A stretch of 64,000 bases of DNA from Paenibacillus auburnensis (GCF_927798115.1 NZ_CAKMMG010000006.1:186001-250000), one strand, 5' to 3'. Shown: positions 48,301 through 58,197, numbered from the stretch's first letter. Made by a program: numbers and translations. The notes: generated by a model not told the origin, from the letters alone.

Positions 48301-49404
48301 ATGAAAGAGCTTTTGGGCGTAATCAATCTTGACCATGAACTGGACAAATTGAATGAGTTAACTTATTTCCGCTGCGGTGCGGCCGTACCTTTTGCCAGCC
48401 GTTACCGGCTGATCGACTTCGTTCTGTCCAATATGATGCGGGCGGATCTGGAGAGTGTCGGGCTGTTTGTCCGCCGCAAATACCGTTCGCTGATGGACCA
48501 TCTCGGTGACGGCAAGTCCTGGGATATGAACCGCAAGCACGGGGGATTGTTCATTCTTCCGCCAGACTGGAATGATCCGACGGATACATCGATCGGAGAT
48601 TTGCAGCATTACCACAACAACCTGGATTTTTTCAAGCGGGCCTCAGCCAAATATATTGTATTCTCCGGCAGCCAGCATATTAACACCGTTGATCTGCAGG
48701 ATGTGTTCCAGTACCACTTGGAAAAGGGAGCTGATGTCACGCTTGTCTATAAAGCGATCGACCAGCTTCAGCCGGAGCATGATCCGTGTCTGCGGCTTGA
48801 ATTGAATGACGATAACCTCGTTACCGAGATTCACCAGGAGAAACATCATCCGAACGTGTACCTGGACATTTTCATCATGGAGAAGAAAGTATTCCTGGAG
48901 CAGGTTGAATACTGCATTGCGCACGGAGAGAGCTTCTTTTTCCGCGATGTTATTCAGAAGAACCGGGCTAACTTTAAAATTGCAGGCTATGAATATAAGG
49001 GTTATCATGCGGTAATCAATTCACTGGAGAGCTATTATAAGAATAGCCTTGAGTTGCTTAAGCAGGAGAATTACCGGGATCTGTTCCTGGAGAATCCGGT
49101 GCAGACAAAGATCAAGTATGAAGCGCCTACCCGTTATCTCGACAGCGCGAATGTCAGCAATTCCCTGGTCGCTAACGGCTGTATTATCGGCGGAACAGTA
49201 GAGAATAGCGTGATTTTCCGGGGTGTGCAGGTTCGTGAAGGTGCGAGGATTATTAACTCTGTCATCATGCAAAAGTGTATTATTGAAGAGAACGCTGTGA
49301 TCGAGAATGTCATTATGGATAAAGATGTGCATTTAAGCAAGGAACGGATTCTCGTCGGGGATAGCAAACGGCCGTTTGTCATCGCCAAGAGCAGCAAAAT
49401 TTAA
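48301..49404 (+). CDS. glgD: glucose-1-phosphate adenylyltransferase subunit GlgD
   Basis: This 367-residue GlgC homologue lacks the N-terminal catalytic GGxGxRL loop. It begins MKELLGVINLDHELDKLNEL and keeps PFASRYRLIDFVLSNMM and the C-terminal beta-helix. GlgD is a regulatory, non-catalytic partner that raises GlgC activity. It starts 22 bp after glgC with GGACGGTGA upstream. Confidence 0.94.
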   Translation: MKELLGVINLDHELDKLNELTYFRCGAAVPFASRYRLIDFVLSNMMRADLESVGLFVRRKYRSLMDHLGDGKSWDMNRKHGGLFILPPDWNDPTDTSIGDLQHYHNNLDFFKRASAKYIVFSGSQHINTVDLQDVFQYHLEKGADVTLVYKAIDQLQPEHDPCLRLELNDDNLVTEIHQEKHHPNVYLDIFIMEKKVFLEQVEYCIAHGESFFFRDVIQKNRANFKIAGYEYKGYHAVINSLESYYKNSLELLKQENYRDLFLENPVQTKIKYEAPTRYLDSANVSNSLVANGCIIGGTVENSVIFRGVQVREGARIINSVIMQKCIIEENAVIENVIMDKDVHLSKERILVGDSKRPFVIAKSSKI

Positions 49405-49511
49405 CCCCAGGATCAGCTGGACTGTGCACTATAGCAGTCTGGCTGGTCCTGAGTTTCAATAGAGGCCAGGTATTTCATACAAATTATGCATCTGACAGGA
49501 GGAACCTGCTG

Positions 49512-51941
49512 TTGTTCAACGACAAAGAAACCTTTAAAAAAGTGTTCCGCGAGACCCTCATCGGGAAGCTGGGCAAGCCGCTGGAAGAAGCATCGAATGG
49601 TGAAGTGTACAATATCATCGGTAATATGATCCGTGAGAATGCGGGGAAGAACTGGGCAGAGACGAATCAGAAGTATAAGAATAATCAGGATAAGCAGGTC
49701 TACTATTTCTCCATGGAGTTTCTGATCGGCCGGCTGCTTGGCAATAATCTGCTGAATATGGGTGTGCTTGAGGTTGTGCGCGATGGCCTTGCGGAGCTTG
49801 GGTTCGATCTGCGGGAGGTGGAGGAGGAAGAATCGGATGCAGGGCTTGGCAATGGCGGCCTTGGCCGATTGGCTGCCTGCTTCCTGGATTCCCTGGCTTC
49901 CCTGCAGTATGCGGGGCATGGCTGCGGCATCCGTTACAAATATGGCTTGTTCGAGCAGAAGATTGTGGACGGTTACCAGGTAGAATTGCCTGACTATTGG
50001 CTGCAAAATGATAATGTGTGGGAAGTGCGCCGGGAAGACAAGCAGGTAGAAGTCCGGTTCTGGGGGCGCATCGAAACCCGTGAAGAGAACGGCGAATTGG
50101 TCTTTGACCACAAGGATTATGAAGCGGTACGCGCGGTCCCTTATGATGTTCCGATTATTGGTGCCGACCGCAAGCATGTGAATACACTCCGCAACTGGAG
50201 CGCGGAGTCGATTACTCTGGCTTCCCGGATGTCCGGATCACTGACGGGCTCGGATTATCATAAGTTTCTGGAATACAAACGTTCGGTGGAATCCATCTCA
50301 GAATTCCTGTATCCGGATGATTCGCAGTACGAAGGCAAGCTGCTCCGGCTGAAGCAGCAGTACTTCCTGTGTAGTGCAGGTCTGCAAAGTATACTGCGGA
50401 CATTCAGCAAGACCGGAGCTCCGATTGAATCCTTGCCGGACAAAGTGGCGCTGCATATCAACGATACCCATCCTACCCTGGTTATCCCTGAGCTCATGCG
50501 GATTCTGATGGATGTGCACGGTATCGGCTGGGATCAGGCCTGGAGCATGACGACACGGATGGTGTCTTATACGAACCATACCATTCTGAGCGAAGCACTT
50601 GAGAAATGGCCGATGGGCATGGTTAAGGAGCTGCTGCCGCGCATCTTCCTGATCATTGAAGAAATCAATGCCCGGTTCTGCGGCGAACTGATGAGCAAAT
50701 ATCCTGGTGATCAGAACCGGATCAATCAAATGGCGATCATTCATGATGATCAGGTCCGCATGGCTCATCTGGCAATTGTAGCGAGCCATAGTGTAAACGG
50801 AGTAGCGGCGCTGCATACCGAGATTCTGCAGAAGCGGGAGATGCGGTTATTCAATGAAATGTACCCGCACCGGTTCAATAACAAGACGAACGGGATTACG
50901 CACCGGCGCTGGCTGCTGCATGCCAATCCCGAGCTGGCCGGACTCATCAATGAATCCATCGGTACCCGCTGGATCCATCAGCCGCAGGAGATGATCGGGC
51001 TGATCAAATACTGTGAGGATGCGTCATTCCAGGAGCAGGTGGCTGCGATCAAACGCCGCAATAAGCTGCGCCTGTCTGAATACATCACCAAGAAGCATGG
51101 CATCCCGGTGGATCCTGATTCGATCTTTGATGTTCAGGTCAAACGGCTGCATGCCTACAAGCGCCAGCTGCTGAATATTCTGCATATTATGCACTTGTAC
51201 AATCAGCTTAAGGATAACCCTTCCATGGATATGGTACCGCGCACCTTTATTTTCGGGGCTAAGGCAGCGCCAAGCTATCATTTGGCCAAGCGGATTATCA
51301 AGCTGATTAACACTGTCGCTGATGTTGTCAACAAAGATCCGGATATTAAGGGCAAGATCCGTATCTTTTTCCTGGAGAATTATTCGGTATCCCTGGCAGA
51401 GAAGATTATCCCTGCTGCCGATGTGAGCGAACAGATCTCTACGGCTAGCAAAGAAGCCTCCGGTACGGGCAACATGAAGTTTATGATGAACGGCGCGCTG
51501 ACGATCGGCACCATGGACGGGGCGAATGTAGAAATGCATGAAATGGTCGGGGACAACAATATGTTCCTATTCGGTCTGCGGGCGGAGCAGGTGCTAGATT
51601 ACTACCAGTTCGGGGGATATCACTCCCGCGATATCTATAATGGCGACGGGCGCGTCAAAGAAGTGCTGGACCAGCTGGTGACACCGGGACCCATTTGCTG
51701 CAATACCCAGGAATTCGATACGCTGTACCAATCACTGGTTGACAATAATGATGAGTTCTTTGTGCTCAGGGATTTTGCCGGCTATGTGGAGACTCATGTC
51801 AAAATCGATCTTGCTTACCGTAATCAGAAGGAATGGCTGAAAAAGTCTGTCATCAATATTGGCCACTCTGGTAAATTCTCCAGTGACAATACGATCAGCC
51901 GCTATGCCACTGAAATTTGGAACATTAATCCGGTTAAATAA
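49512..51941 (+). CDS. glgP: glycogen/alpha-glucan phosphorylase
   Basis: This enzyme releases glucose-1-phosphate from glycogen. The 809 residues include FSMEFLIGRLLGNNLLNMGV, GNGGLGRLAACFLDSLAS, HINDTHPTLVIPELMRIL and the PLP lysine in EASGTGNMKFMMNGALTIGT. The start is TTG at 49512 after AGGAGGAACC. No ATG lies near the family N terminus. It follows glgD by about 107 bp. The glycogen synthase and branching enzyme genes are not in this window. Confidence 0.95.
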   Translation: MFNDKETFKKVFRETLIGKLGKPLEEASNGEVYNIIGNMIRENAGKNWAETNQKYKNNQDKQVYYFSMEFLIGRLLGNNLLNMGVLEVVRDGLAELGFDLREVEEEESDAGLGNGGLGRLAACFLDSLASLQYAGHGCGIRYKYGLFEQKIVDGYQVELPDYWLQNDNVWEVRREDKQVEVRFWGRIETREENGELVFDHKDYEAVRAVPYDVPIIGADRKHVNTLRNWSAESITLASRMSGSLTGSDYHKFLEYKRSVESISEFLYPDDSQYEGKLLRLKQQYFLCSAGLQSILRTFSKTGAPIESLPDKVALHINDTHPTLVIPELMRILMDVHGIGWDQAWSMTTRMVSYTNHTILSEALEKWPMGMVKELLPRIFLIIEEINARFCGELMSKYPGDQNRINQMAIIHDDQVRMAHLAIVASHSVNGVAALHTEILQKREMRLFNEMYPHRFNNKTNGITHRRWLLHANPELAGLINESIGTRWIHQPQEMIGLIKYCEDASFQEQVAAIKRRNKLRLSEYITKKHGIPVDPDSIFDVQVKRLHAYKRQLLNILHIMHLYNQLKDNPSMDMVPRTFIFGAKAAPSYHLAKRIIKLINTVADVVNKDPDIKGKIRIFFLENYSVSLAEKIIPAADVSEQISTASKEASGTGNMKFMMNGALTIGTMDGANVEMHEMVGDNNMFLFGLRAEQVLDYYQFGGYHSRDIYNGDGRVKEVLDQLVTPGPICCNTQEFDTLYQSLVDNNDEFFVLRDFAGYVETHVKIDLAYRNQKEWLKKSVINIGHSGKFSSDNTISRYATEIWNINPVK

Positions 51942-51970
51942 TGAGGTAACAGATCAGTACCAGAGCAAAG

Positions 51971-52013
51971 AGGCCGTCACGGGCGCAGATCATTCCTGCA
52001 TCAGTGACGGCCT
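51971..52013. terminator. hairpin between convergent glgP and fRMsr genes
   Basis: AGGCCGTCAC pairs with GTGACGGCCT around a 23-base loop. There is little T run on the plus strand, so termination is inferred from position. Confidence 0.5.
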
Positions 52014-52030
52014 TATGTTGTTCGCGGTAC

Positions 52031-52510
52031 CTACAGAACTTCGGCAACCATCTCTGCGAACCGTTCCAGAAAGCGCCGTTCCTCATCGTCAAAACGGTGT
52101 TTAAGCGGACTGTCTATATCGAGCACACCAAGCAGCCGGCCCTCTTTCAGGAGGGGAACGACGATTTCGCTGTTCGATGCGGCATCGCAGGCAATGTGTC
52201 CGGGAAAGGCATGGACATCGTCTACGACAAGCGTGCGGCGTTCCTCCGCCGATGTTCCGCAGACCCCGCGGCCCAGCGGAATGCGAATGCATGCGGGCAG
52301 TCCCTGAAAAGGTCCGAGTACAAGCTCCTTGCCGTCAAATAAATAGAAACCGGTCCAGTTGGTATCCGGTAGAGAGAATTTGAGCAATGCCGAAGCATTT
52401 GCCAGATTGGCAATAGCATTCGGTTCGCCTTCCATCAGCGCCGCAAGCTGCGTCAGCACTGCTTCAAAGCGCTCGCTGCGTGTCCCGTCGTAGGGCATCG
52501 CCTGAAACAT
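52031..52510 (-). CDS. GAF-domain free methionine-(R)-sulfoxide reductase
   Basis: This 159-residue single GAF domain of the fRMsr/MsrC family reduces free Met-R-sulfoxide. The three conserved cysteines are present in LPACIRIPLGRGVCGTSAEE and HIACDAASNSEIVVPL, together with NWTGFYL. The ATG at 52510 follows AAGGTGATGCTTC. It is convergent with glgP. Confidence 0.88.
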   Translation of the reverse strand: MFQAMPYDGTRSERFEAVLTQLAALMEGEPNAIANLANASALLKFSLPDTNWTGFYLFDGKELVLGPFQGLPACIRIPLGRGVCGTSAEERRTLVVDDVHAFPGHIACDAASNSEIVVPLLKEGRLLGVLDIDSPLKHRFDDEERRFLERFAEMVAEVL

Positions 52511-52720
52511 GAAGCATCACCTTCCTGTACATGGGGTCAGTAATGAAACCATAACTGTACCTAACAACATAGTACAGCAAGACTCGATACGTCAAGTATT
52601 ACCGGATTTTTGCAGAAGGTACAATGGATACCTTAAATGGAGCGGGAGCAGTGTTTCCCCATGCGCTTCCCAGGGTAATTGCTTAATATATCGAAGGCTC
52701 TTGGCCGGAAGGAGTGGAAT

Positions 52721-53020
52721 ATGCGCGCCGATGTACAGAACTTGTTCATAGGGATCCATATGCTTTATATTGCACGTGAGAGGGACTTAACATTGTCGGA
52801 GATGCTGCCGGAACTTGAGGAACTGGGGTACCGGGTAGCGGAACGGGAAGTGAAGCAGGAACTGGAACGGCTCACTCAGGAGAATTTCCTGACAGCCCAT
52901 GGCGATGCGTTCAGTATCACCGGTACGGGCATCGAAGAATTCAAGGATATTCAGGTGAAGCTGCAGGTACTGTGCTCTGAGGTGCTTACACCGGCCAAAG
53001 CGGCGAAAGCCTCAGGTTAG
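52721..53020 (+). CDS. hypothetical protein, winged-helix-like
   Basis: This 99-residue charged protein has a helix-rich pattern ending in LERLTQENFLTAHGDAFSIT, suggestive of a winged helix with a wing, although no family was recognised. GGAAGGAGTGGAAT precedes the ATG at 52721. A longer frame from 52679 lacks a ribosome-binding site. A terminator follows at 53046. Confidence 0.6.
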   Translation: MRADVQNLFIGIHMLYIARERDLTLSEMLPELEELGYRVAEREVKQELERLTQENFLTAHGDAFSITGTGIEEFKDIQVKLQVLCSEVLTPAKAAKASG

Positions 53021-53045
53021 GTCATATCAGGCTAGGAAATGAAAC

Positions 53046-53092
53046 AGCGTCAGCATCAGGGGAGATCATTGCCTGGTGCAGGCGCTTTTTTT
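53046..53092 (+). terminator. rho-independent terminator
   Basis: AGCGTCAGCATCAGG pairs with CCTGGTGCAGGCGCT (with small mismatches), followed by a run of T. Confidence 0.8.
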
Positions 53093-53160
53093 GTGAGAGA
53101 GGAATGCAGAAAATCCTTACTGATGAAGTATACTTATAAAGATGAAAGGGGACGAGGGTA

Positions 53161-53712
53161 TTGTATCTAAGCCGTGGGGTAGCACCGACACTGAGCGGAA
53201 CAAGAATAGAGCTGCAGCCGATTGCTGCGGACCATGCTTCTGCGCTGTTTGAGATATGGACTCATCCTGCTGTCGCCCCCTGGCTGGATACCCCGCCGCT
53301 GGCATCCGTCAGGGATGCGGAGCAGCTGATCACTCTCCTGCTGCAAATGGGCAAAGAGGAGGAGAGCCTGCGCTGGAGCATTACCCTGCCGGATGGTGAG
53401 ATTATCGGCAGCTGCGGCTATAACCAATGGCAGCTGCCGGGAGCCTACCGTGGAGAAATCGGCTGCGAGCTGTCACCCTCCTGCTGGGGACAAGGGTATA
53501 TGCGCGAAGCACTGGGGCTTGTGCTGGACTTCGGCTTTGGCACGATGGGCCTGAACCGGATTGAAGCCTTATGCCACCCCGGCAATATCCGTGCGCACGG
53601 GCTGTTTAAGGCGCTGAACTTTTCGCAGGAAGGCCTGCTGCGCCAATACCGCCATACTGCTTCAGGTTTTCAGGACGTGAGCCTTTACGCTCTGCTGCGT
53701 AATGAGAAGTAA
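53161..53712 (+). CDS. GNAT family N-acetyltransferase (RimJ/RimL type)
   Basis: This 183-residue acetyltransferase has IELQPIAADHASALFEIWTH at the N terminus, the acetyl-CoA motif A in GEIGCELSPSCWGQGYMREA and LNRIEALCHPGNIRAHGLFK in motif B. The closest type is ribosomal-protein/small-molecule RimJ/L-like. The start is TTG 53161 after AAAGGGGACGAGGG. Substrate is unknown. Confidence 0.88.
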   Translation: MYLSRGVAPTLSGTRIELQPIAADHASALFEIWTHPAVAPWLDTPPLASVRDAEQLITLLLQMGKEEESLRWSITLPDGEIIGSCGYNQWQLPGAYRGEIGCELSPSCWGQGYMREALGLVLDFGFGTMGLNRIEALCHPGNIRAHGLFKALNFSQEGLLRQYRHTASGFQDVSLYALLRNEK

Positions 53713-53757
53713 TAATGTTAATCGAGATATCATGAGTCGTAGGCGGATCATATAAAG

Positions 53758-53799
53758 AAACGGCTGCACAGTCCTGAGGGGACCGTGCAGCCGTTTCTG
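53758..53799. terminator. terminator between GNAT and MarR genes
   Basis: AAACGGCTGCAC pairs with GTGCAGCCGTTT, with inner GTCC/GGAC. It is usable in both directions. Confidence 0.85.
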
Positions 53800-53862
53800 T
53801 ATTATCAGGAATTAAGTCTTCAAAAGATAGTGAATAGATTCACAACATCTGCTCTGCCAATC

Positions 53863-54330
53863 CTACTTGCGGGGCAGCGGCGAGAGCTTCTCCGCTTGGA
53901 GACCCATCTTCTTCAGCAGAATAATCATCTGTTCTTTCTCATCATCGTTCAGACCGCTGAAAGCCAGGTGCAGGCGTTCTGAATATTTCGGGTACATCTC
54001 GCTCATCAACTGTTCGCCTTCTGCTGTCAGCTCAGCGAAAATAACACGCCGGTCATTCGCACAAGGTTTGCGGTGCAGGTATCCGCGTTCTTCGAGCTTG
54101 TCAATCACGTAAGTAACGTTGCCGCTCTGCAGCAGCAGTTTGGCACCGATCTGCTGAATCGGCTGAGGTCCCTTATAGTAGAGAACCTCCATCACAGCGA
54201 ATGCTGTCGGATTGAAGCCTTCAATCTTGCTTCCGGTAACGGCATGCTCGTTGATGCTTTTGAAAGACTTGGCAAAAACCCGGTACAAATGCAGCGTTAA
54301 TTGAGTATCGCGTTCATAGGATTGTATCAT
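53863..54330 (-). CDS. MarR family transcriptional regulator
   Basis: This 155-residue MarR protein has FNPTAFAVMEVLYYKGPQPI then QQIGAKLLLQSGNVTYVIDK and LEERGYLHRKPCANDRRVIF. One cysteine (KPCANDRR) sits in the wing. It resembles the MhqR/HpaR-like branch that controls detoxification genes. The ATG at 54330 follows AGAGGGTGGAGAAGC. The target is unclear; the divergent MFS exporter gene is a candidate. Confidence 0.88.
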   Translation of the reverse strand: MIQSYERDTQLTLHLYRVFAKSFKSINEHAVTGSKIEGFNPTAFAVMEVLYYKGPQPIQQIGAKLLLQSGNVTYVIDKLEERGYLHRKPCANDRRVIFAELTAEGEQLMSEMYPKYSERLHLAFSGLNDDEKEQMIILLKKMGLQAEKLSPLPRK

Positions 54331-54697
54331 GCTTCTCCACCCTCTATCGTTATCGTTAATTGTGTGGGTTTCCCCGCAAATTTGGAATCATTGCCCGTAT
54401 GCACGCTTCGTAGGTGCAGTAAAACTTAAGATAACTTTACAATACGTCAAACAATGGATGAAGAACATGTGATTTGTCACAATGAGCACACTTTTAATTA
54501 TTAAAAATCAAACAATTTTTTGACGGTGCTTAAATTTTGTGAAAAAAGAAGGCCATTTTGGCTATCCGCCTGCAGATTGAAGAGTTTTTCAGTCTCTGGC
54601 ACCGCACATAGTTACAACCGGGGATTGATGAAGGGAGCCGCGAGTTCCTTTACTATAAATTACAAATAAGGAATAGTGGCAGGGAGTGGTGAAAAGG
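54331..54697. other. regulatory intergenic region between marR and mfs
   Basis: This 367-bp A+T-rich gap separates divergent genes. A dyad TGTGA-TTTG-TCACA lies at 54468-54481. On the minus strand, TTGACG and a weak TAAGTT 16 bp on could form the marR promoter. No convincing plus-strand promoter was found, and there is no coding sequence that I can support. Confidence 0.3.
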
Positions 54698-56011
54698 ATG
54701 AAGAAATCTAACAACGATGTGGTGCAGGCAGAGAAGCTGACGGCAAACCGGCCGTTTATGCTGCTGATGTCCGCGCAGCTTATTTCCAATGTAGGGGATT
54801 GGCTGCATCTGCTTGCGCTGCTGACGATGGTCGGCCTGAAGTGGCAGGCTACACCTTGGGAGATTACAGCAATCTCACTGTGCATGGCCGTGCCTATGCT
54901 GCTCGGCGGTCCGCTGGCCGGATATTTAAGTGACAAAATGGACCACAAAGCGATCATGATCGGCTCGGATCTTGCGCGTGCGGGGATTGTAGCCTGCCTC
55001 GTATTTGCCGGTTCGTTGTGGCAGGTCTACCTTTTGCTGATCGCCAAAGGGATCCTGGATGTACTGTTCTCCCCGGCCAAAAGCGGGAAGCTCAAAGAAC
55101 TGGTGCCTTCCGGGCAAATGGATCAAGCCATTGCCCTCAGCTCATCTATTGAGCAAATTACCAAAATCATCGGCCCCGCGCTTGGCGGTCTGCTTGTTGC
55201 GGCTTTTGGGATCTCGGCCTGCTATGTGCTGGACTCGGCTACCTATCTGGTTTCTGCAGTCATTCTGCTGGCGGTGCCGCAAGCCGGGAAATACCGGACG
55301 GACAGAGGAACAGATACGTCAGAGAAACTTCAGGGCCGCAACTCCTTCCGCAGGGAAGTGAGCAGCGGACTTCGGATAATTACCGGAATGCCTGCGGTGC
55401 TGGGCGGGGTGGTCATGCTTGTAACGGTACTGCTGGTACTGCAGATTGCGGATTCCCAGACGGTGACTCTGTTCCGGGGTATTCCCGGAATCAGCGGGGA
55501 TTTGCTGGGCTGGTGCCTGGCGGCGAGCGGTTTGGGAACGCTGCTCTCAGCCCTTGCCTCCAGCCGGATGGGCAAGCGGCCGCTGCTTTTTATGAGTGCC
55601 GGTGCGATCCTTATGGGTTCAGTATTTACAGCCGCAGCGCTGGTAACGGCATACGGAGAAGCAGGTCTGTGGATGAATATCATGCTGTTCAGTTCGTTTA
55701 CGGCCGCGGGAGCGGGGGCAGGCCTGGTCTTTATCCCGTTTTACGCGATGCTGCAGCGGAGAACACCGGAAGCGTACACGGGACGGGTATTTGGGACGGT
55801 CAACAGCCTGACCAGCGCAGCGGTTATTCTTGGCCCTGTAGCCGGTGGCGCACTTGTGACAGCCTCGGGACCGGTTTCCGCATTCATTCTTTCGGGTGTA
55901 CTGGCCGCGCTGCTAGGCCTTGCAATGCTGATGCTGCGCAGCAGAATCGAGAACAGGGACAATGCGGGAAGGCTGGACACACAAGTAATGTTTGAAGTAT
56001 CTCAGCCATAG
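54698..56011 (+). CDS. MFS transporter
   Basis: This 437-residue major facilitator has about 12 helices, with LISNVGDWLHLLALLTMVGL in helix 1, GGPLAGYLSDKMDHKAIM as the loop 2-3 motif and GLVFIPFYAMLQRRTPEAYT later. This is the enterobactin-exporter/MefA-like branch. Substrate is unknown. The ATG at 54698 is favoured by spacing to GGGAG; GTG codons at 54686 and 54689 are in frame but abut it. Confidence 0.9.
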   Translation: MKKSNNDVVQAEKLTANRPFMLLMSAQLISNVGDWLHLLALLTMVGLKWQATPWEITAISLCMAVPMLLGGPLAGYLSDKMDHKAIMIGSDLARAGIVACLVFAGSLWQVYLLLIAKGILDVLFSPAKSGKLKELVPSGQMDQAIALSSSIEQITKIIGPALGGLLVAAFGISACYVLDSATYLVSAVILLAVPQAGKYRTDRGTDTSEKLQGRNSFRREVSSGLRIITGMPAVLGGVVMLVTVLLVLQIADSQTVTLFRGIPGISGDLLGWCLAASGLGTLLSALASSRMGKRPLLFMSAGAILMGSVFTAAALVTAYGEAGLWMNIMLFSSFTAAGAGAGLVFIPFYAMLQRRTPEAYTGRVFGTVNSLTSAAVILGPVAGGALVTASGPVSAFILSGVLAALLGLAMLMLRSRIENRDNAGRLDTQVMFEVSQP

Positions 56012-56083
56012 TTCGTATAATGGTAGAAAGCCCAGATTCGATTCGGGACAATGGGTATTCAACATTAGGAGATGGAAAGCTGT

Positions 56084-56815
56084 ATGGAAGAGATAGATGA
56101 GTTGGAGGACGAACGGGGAATCGTATTGGAGGTTCTCATTGATGAGGCCGGTTACGAAGCAGGAGATAACAGGATATCGGGAATATCCTTCCAGGTACGC
56201 CAGGGTGAGCTGCTGGGCTTGATCGGCCCGAATGGAGCCGGGAAAAGCACGACGATCAAAACGCTGCTCGGTCTGCTCAAGCATGCCAAAGCAAAGGTAA
56301 CGATTGGCGGAGAGAACAAGTCCTACGCCTATGTGCCGGAACAGCCTGTGTTTTATGAGGATCTGACACTCTGGGAGCATCTGGATCTGGCAGCTGCGGC
56401 GTACGGACTGCCCTATGATAAGTTCGAGGCAACCGCAGGGAAGCTTCTGGTGCAATTCGGGATGGACAATGTGCGCGACGACCTGCCGGCAGGCTTCTCC
56501 AAGGGCATGAAGCAAAAGATGATGCTGATGCTCGGGTTTCTGGTCCAGCCGGATGTGTACATCGTGGATGAGCCGTTTATCGGACTTGACCCCCGGGCCA
56601 CGAAGGATTTCCTTCGGCTGCTGGAGGCGGAGCGGCAACGCGGTGCAGGCGTGCTCATGTCTACACATGTGCTGGATACCGCTGAGAAAATCTGCGACAG
56701 CTTCGTGCTGATTTCCGGAGGGAGAATGACAGCAACAGGCACATTGGAGGAGATCCGGGACATCGCGGATTTGCCGGAGGGGTCGTTGTTTGATTGCTTC
56801 GACGAATTAACATGA
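56084..56815 (+). CDS. ecsA: ABC transporter ATP-binding protein EcsA
   Basis: This 243-residue ATPase has Walker A GPNGAGKST near residue 48, the EcsA-like YVPEQPVFYEDLTLWEHLDL, signature FSKGMKQKMMLMLGF and Walker B VYIVDEPFIGLD. In Bacillus, EcsA/EcsB affects protein secretion, regulated proteolysis and competence. An ATG at 56072 is also in frame but abuts GGAG. The gene overlaps ecsB by 4 bp. Confidence 0.85.
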   Translation: MEEIDELEDERGIVLEVLIDEAGYEAGDNRISGISFQVRQGELLGLIGPNGAGKSTTIKTLLGLLKHAKAKVTIGGENKSYAYVPEQPVFYEDLTLWEHLDLAAAAYGLPYDKFEATAGKLLVQFGMDNVRDDLPAGFSKGMKQKMMLMLGFLVQPDVYIVDEPFIGLDPRATKDFLRLLEAERQRGAGVLMSTHVLDTAEKICDSFVLISGGRMTATGTLEEIRDIADLPEGSLFDCFDELT

Positions 56816-58107
56816 GCGGACGGAATAATGCGGTAATACACAGTAATCCTCCGAAAAGCAGATCGGCCTACGCGTTCCCTACGGGTCCGCGTCTGTTCCG
56901 GCGGCGGCTGTTCTCGCATTGGCGCGAGCAGTCTGCGATTATCCGGACCGCAGCGGACTGGACAGTGCTGCTCTATATCATCATCCCTGGCGGCCTGCTG
57001 GGAGGGCGCTTCTATTACGGATTCTGGAAAGGGGACATGCCTGCCTGGACCTCGTTCCTCCCCTTTATGATGATTCCTCTGCTGTTTGCCATATTGCTTG
57101 TAACCGGGGGAATGGTACTGCTGTTGCAGGAAGGCGATTTGCTGTTTCTCAGGCAGCGGCAAAACTGGATTAATAGCATCCTGCTCCGCGGAATAATCTA
57201 TAGTCTTATTGTTACCACGCTGAAAATTGCTGCTGTCTTCGCCGTTCTGCTGCCCTTTATAATCCGCGGCTACGGCCTAAGCCCTGGAGCAGCCGGATCG
57301 CTGCTGCTGCTTACCATAACCGCCGGCTGGAGCGTCAAGCTGCTAGGACATGTCGTCAAAGTGCAGCGCCAGGGCTTCCGCCGCTGGCTGTGGCTGATTC
57401 CCGCAGTCACTGTACCTTCCGGAATCTATATCCGGCTGGCTCTCCTCTGGGAGAACAGCCCGCTACTGCTGCTCGCTGCCGCAGCTGTGTACGCGGCGGT
57501 GACCGTATGGGCGGTCCGGTACCGTCTTCGCTTGCGCGGGACCTTTCTCAGCGATGTGCGTGAAGACTATAAGCAGCGCATGAGAATCGCAGGGCTCCTG
57601 CTGCGGGGAGTACTTGATAAGCCTCGTCCCACCCGGTACAGACCCTGGATCTTCCGCAAATCGCAGCCGCTGTTGTCCTCGACGCTGCCCGAAAGCCGCT
57701 TCACGGCGGCGGGAATCAAAGCGCTTGTACGCAATCCGGCGCATTTGAAGCTGTATTTTGCATTCACAGGGGTATCCATGGGGGCGTTATTTATTGCTCC
57801 GGCCTTTCTGAGGTGGATCCTGCTCATAGTGTTGACTTTATTAATGTGCTACTGGCTGAGTTCCTTCTGGCTGCTCTTTGCCGGAGATGACTACATCGGC
57901 ATCCTGCCGTTTACTAAGTCACAAAAGGCTGAAGCCGGCTCAAAGGCGATTAAAATTCTGATCCTTCCCTATACTGTGGTGTGTTCCGCAGTGGTGTTTA
58001 TTCCTTTGTATGGATGGCTAGGACTGTTGCTGTTTGTACCCTTGGGCTATGGCCTGGGAGTCTTCATTTCACGAATATATAGCACTATCCGCCTGACAGA
58101 GCATTAA
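56812..58107 (+). CDS. ecsB: ABC transporter permease EcsB
   Basis: This 431-residue permease has a hydrophilic start, four or five N-terminal helices, a cytoplasmic loop with RLRLRGTFLSDVREDYKQRM, and four or more C-terminal helices beginning at KALVRNPAHLKLYFAFTGVS. The size, topology and overlap (ATGA) with ecsA identify EcsB. The in-frame extension to 56794 lies inside ecsA and lacks a ribosome-binding site. Confidence 0.85.
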   Translation: MSGRNNAVIHSNPPKSRSAYAFPTGPRLFRRRLFSHWREQSAIIRTAADWTVLLYIIIPGGLLGGRFYYGFWKGDMPAWTSFLPFMMIPLLFAILLVTGGMVLLLQEGDLLFLRQRQNWINSILLRGIIYSLIVTTLKIAAVFAVLLPFIIRGYGLSPGAAGSLLLLTITAGWSVKLLGHVVKVQRQGFRRWLWLIPAVTVPSGIYIRLALLWENSPLLLLAAAAVYAAVTVWAVRYRLRLRGTFLSDVREDYKQRMRIAGLLLRGVLDKPRPTRYRPWIFRKSQPLLSSTLPESRFTAAGIKALVRNPAHLKLYFAFTGVSMGALFIAPAFLRWILLIVLTLLMCYWLSSFWLLFAGDDYIGILPFTKSQKAEAGSKAIKILILPYTVVCSAVVFIPLYGWLGLLLFVPLGYGLGVFISRIYSTIRLTEH

Positions 58108-58120
58108 GCTGTCTCATCTA

Positions 58121-58162
58121 AAAAGCGTTGCCTGCGATCCTGCGCAAGCAACGCTTTTTTTT
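58121..58162 (+). terminator. terminator of ecsAB
   Basis: AAAAGCGTTGC pairs with GCAACGCTTTT, followed by extra T. It may also serve the convergent flavoprotein gene. Confidence 0.88.
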
Positions 58163-58197
58163 GTTGAAAAATTACAGGGGCAGTCAAGCCTGAACGG

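Noticed and set aside
54468..54481. TGTGATTTGTCACA as a CRP/Fnr or Rex site
   Set aside because: The half-sites are separated by 4 bp, whereas CRP/Fnr sites have 6 and Rex sites need TTGTGAA arms. It may bind the MarR protein or nothing.
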